Source: Hymenobacter mellowenesis
GTDB lineage: Bacteria > Bacteroidota > Bacteroidia > Cytophagales > Hymenobacteraceae
Direction of reading: 5' to 3'
Length of the DNA: 64,000 bases
Assembly (NCBI RefSeq): GCF_030581005.1
Contig: NZ_JAUQSX010000002.1
Coordinates: 434,001-498,000, forward strand
Made by a program: the position numbers and the translations under genes. A model generated the notes under the pieces. The model was not told the origin of the DNA, did not search any database, and was given only the letters and a program-made list of their open reading frames with translations. This document shows positions 59,544-64,000 of the stretch, piece by piece (the first letter of the stretch is position 1; every line of letters begins with the position of its first letter).

Positions 59544-59644
59544 AAGCGTTTGTCATCCTGAGCGCAGCGAAGGACCTTATCATTCCAGAACAAACTGTTC
59601 CTACGTGATAAGGTCCTTCGCTGCGCTCAGGATGACAAACGCTT
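59544..59644. repeat. Intergenic palindromic repeat, family B (perfect arms)
   Basis: A perfect 39-bp inverted repeat (59544-59582 and 59606-59644) has a 23-nt loop. The arm contains GTCATCCTGAGCGCAGCG and AAGGACCTTATCA. It is the same family as 32766-32852, with GCGC/GCGC replacing GCGG/CCGC on both arms. Confidence 0.92.
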
Positions 59645-59670
59645 CTTAACCCCTCGGATACCCTAAGCTG

Positions 59671-60900
59671 CTACTTCAGCCGCACCAGCGTAGCCCCGAA
59701 GCCGAACTTTTCCTTGCGGGCATCCTCGAAAAACTTGATGTCCTTGTTGCGGCTCAGCTGGCGGTGAATTTCCTTGCGCAGCACCCCGTTGCCCATGCCG
59801 TGAATGAACACAATTTCGTGCATGTTGGTGGCCAGGGCGCGGCTCAGCGTATCCTCAAACGCATCGAGCTGCAGGCGCAGAATGGCCGTGTTGCTCAGCT
59901 CTTCCTTGTTATCCGGCCGCAGCGCTTCGAGGTGCAAATCGACCTCGTGCGGCGGGGCCACCACGGGCGCGGCCGGGGCCGGCGTGGCGGCCGCTACCAC
60001 AGCCGCCGGCTTGGCCGGCGCATCGCCCGAAAGCTGGGCCTTGAGGGCGGCGGCATCCACGCCGACGGGCTTGGCGGGAGCGGCAGGAGCCGGCGTGAGG
60101 GCTTCAGCGGCCAGTTTTTCGGGGGCGATGGCAGCGGCAGCTTTCTCATCCAACTGGAAGAGGTAGGCGTCTTTGCCAATCACCGGAGCAGGCTTCTGAC
60201 TGCCGTAGAACGTGCTGGCTTTGAACGCCTGGCGCTTGTTAAGCAGCTCATAAGCCGCGTCGCCGTTGAGCTTGGTAGGCAGCAGCTGAAACACCACGGC
60301 CGGCCAGGTTTCGAAGTCCTTGAGGTGCAGGAAGGAGAGGGGCTTGGTGCTGGCTTTGGGGCCGAGCTTGTCGGCGGCCAGGGCACGGTAGGGGCGGGCG
60401 CTGGTTTCCTCGCCATAGGTAAACAGCACGTCGGCCTCGGTGTTGTTGATGAGCGTGACGCCCAGCAGCTCGGGCGACTGGTGCACCAGGGCCAGAAACA
60501 GACCTTTAGCGGCGGCGGGCTGCTTGGCACCGGCCGCGCTGGGCCCGCTACTGCCGGCCGGCTTGGCCACGCCCTTGCCGCTGGAGGCCACGGCGGCCAA
60601 GGCTTCCTGCAGCGAGGGCTGCACCGGCTTGGGTGCGGCGGGCGTGGCCGAGGGGCGCTTGGTATTGTCTTTCTTGCTGGCGTTGGCGTTGCGGCCGGGC
60701 GCTTGGCCGGGGCCCAAATCGGGGGCGGCGCGGTCGAAGTTCTTGCCTTCTTCCTGAGCCACTACCACCACCTCGCGCCGCAGCACGGGAATGGTAAAAT
60801 CATTGTCGATGGCCACTTCCACCAGCTCGCTGTCGAGCAGGCGGGTGACGATGCCTTCTTCGGTGCCGGTCAATAGCCGGACTCTGTCTCCTACGTTCAT
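59671..60900 (-). CDS. DUF2027 and Smr domain protein
   Basis: This encodes 409 residues from the ATG at 60898-60900 (MNVGDRVRLLTGTEEGIVTRL). It has an N-terminal SH3-like module (about 1-50), an Ala/Pro/Lys-rich linker, a DUF2027 domain (about 130-255: GLFLALVHQSPELLGVTLIN, FLHLKDFETWPAVVFQLL) and a second Ala/Pro-rich linker. The C-terminal Smr domain (about 315-409) has VDLHLEALRPDNK and FIHGMGNGVLRKEIHRQL. Smr domains nick or bind DNA or RNA; in this Bacteroidota family a MutS2-independent role is assumed but untested. It is cytosolic and monocistronic. Confidence 0.9.
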   Translation of the reverse strand: MNVGDRVRLLTGTEEGIVTRLLDSELVEVAIDNDFTIPVLRREVVVVAQEEGKNFDRAAPDLGPGQAPGRNANASKKDNTKRPSATPAAPKPVQPSLQEALAAVASSGKGVAKPAGSSGPSAAGAKQPAAAKGLFLALVHQSPELLGVTLINNTEADVLFTYGEETSARPYRALAADKLGPKASTKPLSFLHLKDFETWPAVVFQLLPTKLNGDAAYELLNKRQAFKASTFYGSQKPAPVIGKDAYLFQLDEKAAAAIAPEKLAAEALTPAPAAPAKPVGVDAAALKAQLSGDAPAKPAAVVAAATPAPAAPVVAPPHEVDLHLEALRPDNKEELSNTAILRLQLDAFEDTLSRALATNMHEIVFIHGMGNGVLRKEIHRQLSRNKDIKFFEDARKEKFGFGATLVRLK

Positions 60901-61000
60901 AATGCTACGGGTTTGCGCCGGGCAGCGCGGTTCTCAGGGAAATACGAGACTGCGGCCGTGACCGGACGGATTCGTCAAAAGTAAGCCCGGTAGGCGGGCC

Positions 61001-61072
61001 GTAGCGCAAACTTGCAGTTCGCGTTCCGGACCGGCATGTGGCGCGGGGACGCAAACCAAAAGTTCGCGCTAC
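61001..61072. repeat. Imperfect intergenic palindrome, family E
   Basis: GTAGCGCAAACTTGCAGTTCGCG at the left and CGCAAACCAAAAGTTCGCGCTAC-type sequence at the right are inverted copies with several mismatches. The GTAGCGC/GCGCTAC termini resemble family C at 39539. It lies between the DUF2027-Smr gene and the end of the DUF2279 gene. Confidence 0.55.
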
Positions 61073-61078
61073 ATATCG

Positions 61079-62077
61079 CTACATGTAGAGCCCGTGGAAA
61101 CCAAAACCGTTGCGCGGGTTGTATTCCAGCGCCGGGGCCGGCAGGTGAAAAATGCTGAGCGTGTAAAACACCTTTTTGAGCAGTGGGCTGCGGGTGGGGA
61201 TGCGGCGCAGGTCGATGTCGACCGACAGGTAGAACTGGCGGTAGGGGCGCAGGCCGGCCGCGGCGTTGGTGCCGTCGTCGTTGTACACCATGTCCTGGCC
61301 GCCGTAGCCCAGGGCAGGCTGCAGCCAGCGCGGCCAGCGGTTGCCGGGCCGGAGGAAGGCGCCCACGTCGGTGCAGAGCCAGTAGGTCTGGCCGTTGTAA
61401 TCTTTCAGCCAGCGCTCCACCACGGTTTTGCCCAGCACGTTGGGACGTTGCTTGGCGTAGCTGGTGAGGTGAAACGACCATTTGGGCATGATGCGGATGT
61501 CGTGCCAAGCCAGCTGCTGGGCCAGTAGCGCCGATGAGCCCAGGAAGTTGGCCGCCAAATCGGTGGCCGAGGCACCGTAGGCCGGGTCGAAGCCATCGAG
61601 AATTTCGATGGGGCTCTGCACCACGAAGCCCACAAAGGAGCCGTACCAAATGGCTTTTTTCTCGCTCAGGCCGGCCCAGCGCAGCATATCTACGGCGCCC
61701 CGGCTTTCCTGAAACGCCCCCCAAAAGTGCCCGCATTTATCCAGTTGCTGCCACTCAGGCAGGTCGTTGAACCAGTGCAGCGGCACCCGCTCGCCGGTGT
61801 ACCAGGAGGTAGTGAGTCCGGTGTAGAGCACGCCGTAGCTCAGGGCCGAGCCGCCCACCACCAACCGCAAGCGGTTCTTGCGCTGACGCATATCAGCGTC
61901 CAACTCGCTCGCGGGGTCTTTCCCCGAAAGGCCGGCTAGCACTTCACGAGAAGCAATTGTATCGGGCTGGATAACCGGGGTTTGCGTGGCACCAAGCTGT
62001 GGATAAGCGAACAAAGCCAGCAAGCTTACTAGAATCCTCGGCCGCAACGGAACAAAAAGTCGAGAAATTAGCGTCAT
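61079..62077 (-). CDS. DUF2279 family envelope protein
   Basis: This encodes 332 residues from the ATG at 62075-62077. A hydrophobic N-terminus (RPRILVSLLALFAYPQLGAT) acts as signal peptide. The DUF2279 core is visible: SYGVLYTGLTTSWYTGERV, WQQLDKCGHFWGAFQESRG, GSFVGFVVQSPIEILDGFDP and GASATDLAANFLGS. A C-terminal beta-rich part includes YGGQDMVYNDDGTNAAAGLR and ends near an aromatic strand (GFGFHGLYM), which may be outer-membrane associated. Function is unknown. The Asp/His/Lys pattern DKCGHF and PIEILDG is shared with putative lipid-phosphate enzymes, but that is speculative. Confidence 0.85.
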   Translation of the reverse strand: MTLISRLFVPLRPRILVSLLALFAYPQLGATQTPVIQPDTIASREVLAGLSGKDPASELDADMRQRKNRLRLVVGGSALSYGVLYTGLTTSWYTGERVPLHWFNDLPEWQQLDKCGHFWGAFQESRGAVDMLRWAGLSEKKAIWYGSFVGFVVQSPIEILDGFDPAYGASATDLAANFLGSSALLAQQLAWHDIRIMPKWSFHLTSYAKQRPNVLGKTVVERWLKDYNGQTYWLCTDVGAFLRPGNRWPRWLQPALGYGGQDMVYNDDGTNAAAGLRPYRQFYLSVDIDLRRIPTRSPLLKKVFYTLSIFHLPAPALEYNPRNGFGFHGLYM

Positions 62078-62149
62078 AAGGGCCCAAAGTTGCTCGCAAA
62101 GGTAGGCCGGCCGCCGCGCTCACTCGGCGGCTAGGTTGTATCTTGCGCT

Positions 62150-62182
62150 ATCGATTGCACAACTGCTCCGCCATCGATTGCA
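62150..62182 (+). promoter_or_regulatory. Direct repeats ATCGATTGCA upstream of the amylase gene
   Basis: ATCGATTGCA occurs at 62150-62159 and 62173-62182, 23 bp apart start to start, 46 nt before the amylase ATG. The half-site CGATTGCA resembles LacI-family operators, which would suit a starch gene. Sequence inspection only. Confidence 0.35.
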
Positions 62183-62227
62183 TAGACACTCATCAGGCTT
62201 CTAATCATCCCACCAAAAATTCCCCCA

Positions 62228-64000
62228 ATGAAAACATTTACCCGAATTACTGCGCTGCTGCTGAGCCTGCTGGCCTGGACGGCGCAGGCCCAGGTGGTCA
62301 CCACCTCGCCGGTGTTTTTTACCGACACCACGCCGGTCACCATCACCTTCGATGCCTCGCAGGGCAACGCCGCGCTGAACAACTTCACCGGCAACGTCTA
62401 CATCTGGACCGGCACCGTCACCAACCTTAGCTCCAGCAACACCAACTGGCGCAACGTGCACAGCCCCAGCTTCGGCGCGGCCGACCCCACGGCCCTGATG
62501 ACGCGCGACGCCACCAACCCCAACCTCTACCGCATCACCATCACGCCCCGGACTTACTATCCCATTCCGGCGGCCGAAACGCTGCTGCGACTGGGCATGA
62601 TTTTCAAGAATGCCGACGGCTCCATCGTGGGCCGCGCCTCGGGCGGCGGCGACATTTTCGTGGATGCCGCTCAAGCGGCGCTGTCGGCGCGCATCACCAG
62701 CCCAGCGCCCGGCGCCAGCGGCAACCCGCTGTTTGTGAGTCAGAATACCCAGGTGAGTGTAACGGGTGTGGCCTCGGCTTCGGCCAACCTGGCGTTCAGC
62801 CTCAACGGTACGCAAGTGGCCACGCAGGCCGGCGCTACTACCCTCACCAGCAACGTGACCATCGCCCAGACGGGCCGCAATGTAGTGCGTTTCACGGCCA
62901 CCAGCGGGACCTCAACGGCGGTTGACTCCATCATTTTCGTGGTGCGGCCCACGGTGACGGTGGCGGCCCTGCCGGCCGGCGCCAAGGACGGCATTACCTA
63001 TCTGAACGGTGGCACGTCGGTGATTTTGAACCTGACCGCGCCCAACAAGCAGTTTGCCTACGCCATCGGCGAATTCAACAACTGGCAGACGCTCAATTCG
63101 GCCTACATGAATAAGACGCCCGACGGCAACCGCTGGTGGGTGCAAATCAACGGCCTGACGCCCGGCCGCGAGTACGCCTACCAGTACCTGGTGGACGGTG
63201 CGCTGCGCGTGGCCGACCCGTACTGCGAGAAAATCCTCGACCCGAACGACGACCGGTTCATCCCGGCCGCTACTTACCCCAACCTGAAGGCCTACCCCAC
63301 GGGCTCGACCACGGGCATCGTGTCGGTGCTGCAAACCAACCAGACGCCTTACGTGTGGGGCACGCCTACCTTCCAGCGCCCCAGCCGCGCCGATTTGGTG
63401 ATTTACGAGCTGCACCTGCGCGATTTCCTCTCCACCAGCCACGACTTCCAGCGCCTGCGCGACACGCTGACGTACATCTCCCGCCTTGGCATTAATGCCA
63501 TCGAATTGATGCCCATCAACGAGTTTGATGGCAACGACAACTGGGGCTACAGCCCCGATTTCTACTTCGCGCCCGACAAATACTACGGCACCAAAACGGC
63601 CCTCAAGCAGCTCATCGACGAGTGCCACCGCCGCGGCATCGCCGTGATTCTGGACGTGGTGCTGAACCACTCCACCGGCCAAAGCCCCATGGTGCAGCTG
63701 TACGCCGACGCCAACGGCAACCCTTCGGCCAGCAACCCCTGGTTCAACCAGACGGCCCCGCACCCCTATAGCGTATACAATGACCTGAACCACGAGAGCG
63801 CCTTCACCAAGTACTTCTCGAAGCAGGTGATGACCTTCTGGCTGCAGGAGTACAAGGTAGACGGCTACCGCTTCGACCTGGCCGGCGGCTTCACACAGCG
63901 CGCCAGCACCACCAACACCTACGGCAACTACGACCAGTCGCGCATCAACATCTGGCTGGATTACTACCAGCACATGATTGGCGTCGATGCCACGATGTAC
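62228..64000 (+). CDS. Secreted GH13 alpha-amylase-family protein (3' end cut by window)
   Basis: 591 residues are visible from ATG 62228, with the frame open at the window edge. After a signal peptide (MKTFTRITALLLSLLAWTAQAQ) come an N-terminal beta domain (about 22-150, VFFTDTTPVTITFDASQG) and an Ig-like segment (about 155-245). An E-set/CBM48-like domain follows (about 255-370, FAYAIGEFNNWQTLNSAYM, NRWWVQINGLTPGREYAYQY). The GH13 barrel starts at VIYELHLRDF, with conserved region I as VILDVVLNHS and region II as VDGYRFDLAGGF carrying the nucleophile Asp. The remaining catalytic Glu and Asp and any T9SS sorting domain lie beyond the window. Extracellular or periplasmic starch/glycogen hydrolysis is expected. 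Confidence 0.93.
   Translation, partial: MKTFTRITALLLSLLAWTAQAQVVTTSPVFFTDTTPVTITFDASQGNAALNNFTGNVYIWTGTVTNLSSSNTNWRNVHSPSFGAADPTALMTRDATNPNLYRITITPRTYYPIPAAETLLRLGMIFKNADGSIVGRASGGGDIFVDAAQAALSARITSPAPGASGNPLFVSQNTQVSVTGVASASANLAFSLNGTQVATQAGATTLTSNVTIAQTGRNVVRFTATSGTSTAVDSIIFVVRPTVTVAALPAGAKDGITYLNGGTSVILNLTAPNKQFAYAIGEFNNWQTLNSAYMNKTPDGNRWWVQINGLTPGREYAYQYLVDGALRVADPYCEKILDPNDDRFIPAATYPNLKAYPTGSTTGIVSVLQTNQTPYVWGTPTFQRPSRADLVIYELHLRDFLSTSHDFQRLRDTLTYISRLGINAIELMPINEFDGNDNWGYSPDFYFAPDKYYGTKTALKQLIDECHRRGIAVILDVVLNHSTGQSPMVQLYADANGNPSASNPWFNQTAPHPYSVYNDLNHESAFTKYFSKQVMTFWLQEYKVDGYRFDLAGGFTQRASTTNTYGNYDQSRINIWLDYYQHMIGVDATMY

Noticed and set aside
13521..59644. Insertion sequences
   Set aside because: The inverted repeats are about 100 bp with loops of 23-54 nt and contain no transposase frame. 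Target-site duplications are not evident. They were annotated as palindromic repeats instead.

Overview
The window is high-GC bacterial DNA from the Bacteroidota, most likely the Cytophagales and close to Hymenobacter. Three giant secreted proteins carry type IX secretion (T9SS) sorting domains. Several genes are preceded by the Bacteroidota -7 promoter element TAnnTTTG. Family content fits too: UMF1-type MFS, DUF1573, DUF2279, DUF2027-Smr, fused E1 alpha/beta dehydrogenase and a class A rnpB. About 42 genes are supported. One is frameshifted, and genes at both window edges are cut. I see no tRNA, rRNA, CRISPR array, transposase or phage gene.

Layout. 1-8.4 kb: two leftward T9SS cargo proteins (type A and type B sorting domains). 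8.6-10.8 kb: a two-gene Septu-like defence operon (PtuA-type ATPase plus PtuB-type HNH nuclease). 10.9-16.9 kb: GNAT, MFS, DinB, amidohydrolase, AMP nucleosidase and a standalone HsdR_N-type nuclease domain. 16.9-27.8 kb: the most unusual region. A leftward, tightly coupled operon encodes an O-antigen-type ABC exporter (Wzm/Wzt), an acyltransferase-cytochrome P450 fusion, a half-size protein with the squalene-hopene-cyclase DVDDTA motif and two membrane acyltransferases. It lies beside a UbiA prenyltransferase and two glycosyltransferases. Together they look like an uncharacterised pathway for an exported, prenylated or terpenoid and glycosylated/acylated product. 28-45 kb: mostly housekeeping and metabolic genes (LTA-synthase-like sulfatase, alanine dehydrogenase, VOC, DUF1573, 2-oxoacid dehydrogenase E1, LuxE-like ligase, NtrC-like regulator, sugar dehydrogenase plus cytochrome c, rnpB, M1 peptidase). 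45-62 kb: an RCC1-repeat protein, a metallophosphatase, two paralogous TPR-histidine kinases, a 21-bp minisatellite, a third T9SS cargo with repeated 246-bp units, a LuxR-type response regulator, an Smr-domain protein and a DUF2279 protein. 62.2 kb-end: a secreted GH13 alpha-amylase, cut by the window.

Two cross-cutting signals are not explained by single genes. First, an 18-bp dyad (near ATGACATGAACATGTCAT) lies exactly 22 bp upstream of GACCTTTG at four sites. These precede the glycosyltransferase pair, a small unknown gene, the third T9SS cargo and the LuxR-type regulator itself, which looks like an undescribed regulon. Second, long intergenic palindromes (arms about 24-39 bp, loops 23-54 nt) of several sequence families recur at nearly ten gene borders. 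Arm variants are matched on both sides, as expected of REP/MITE-like elements kept as hairpins.
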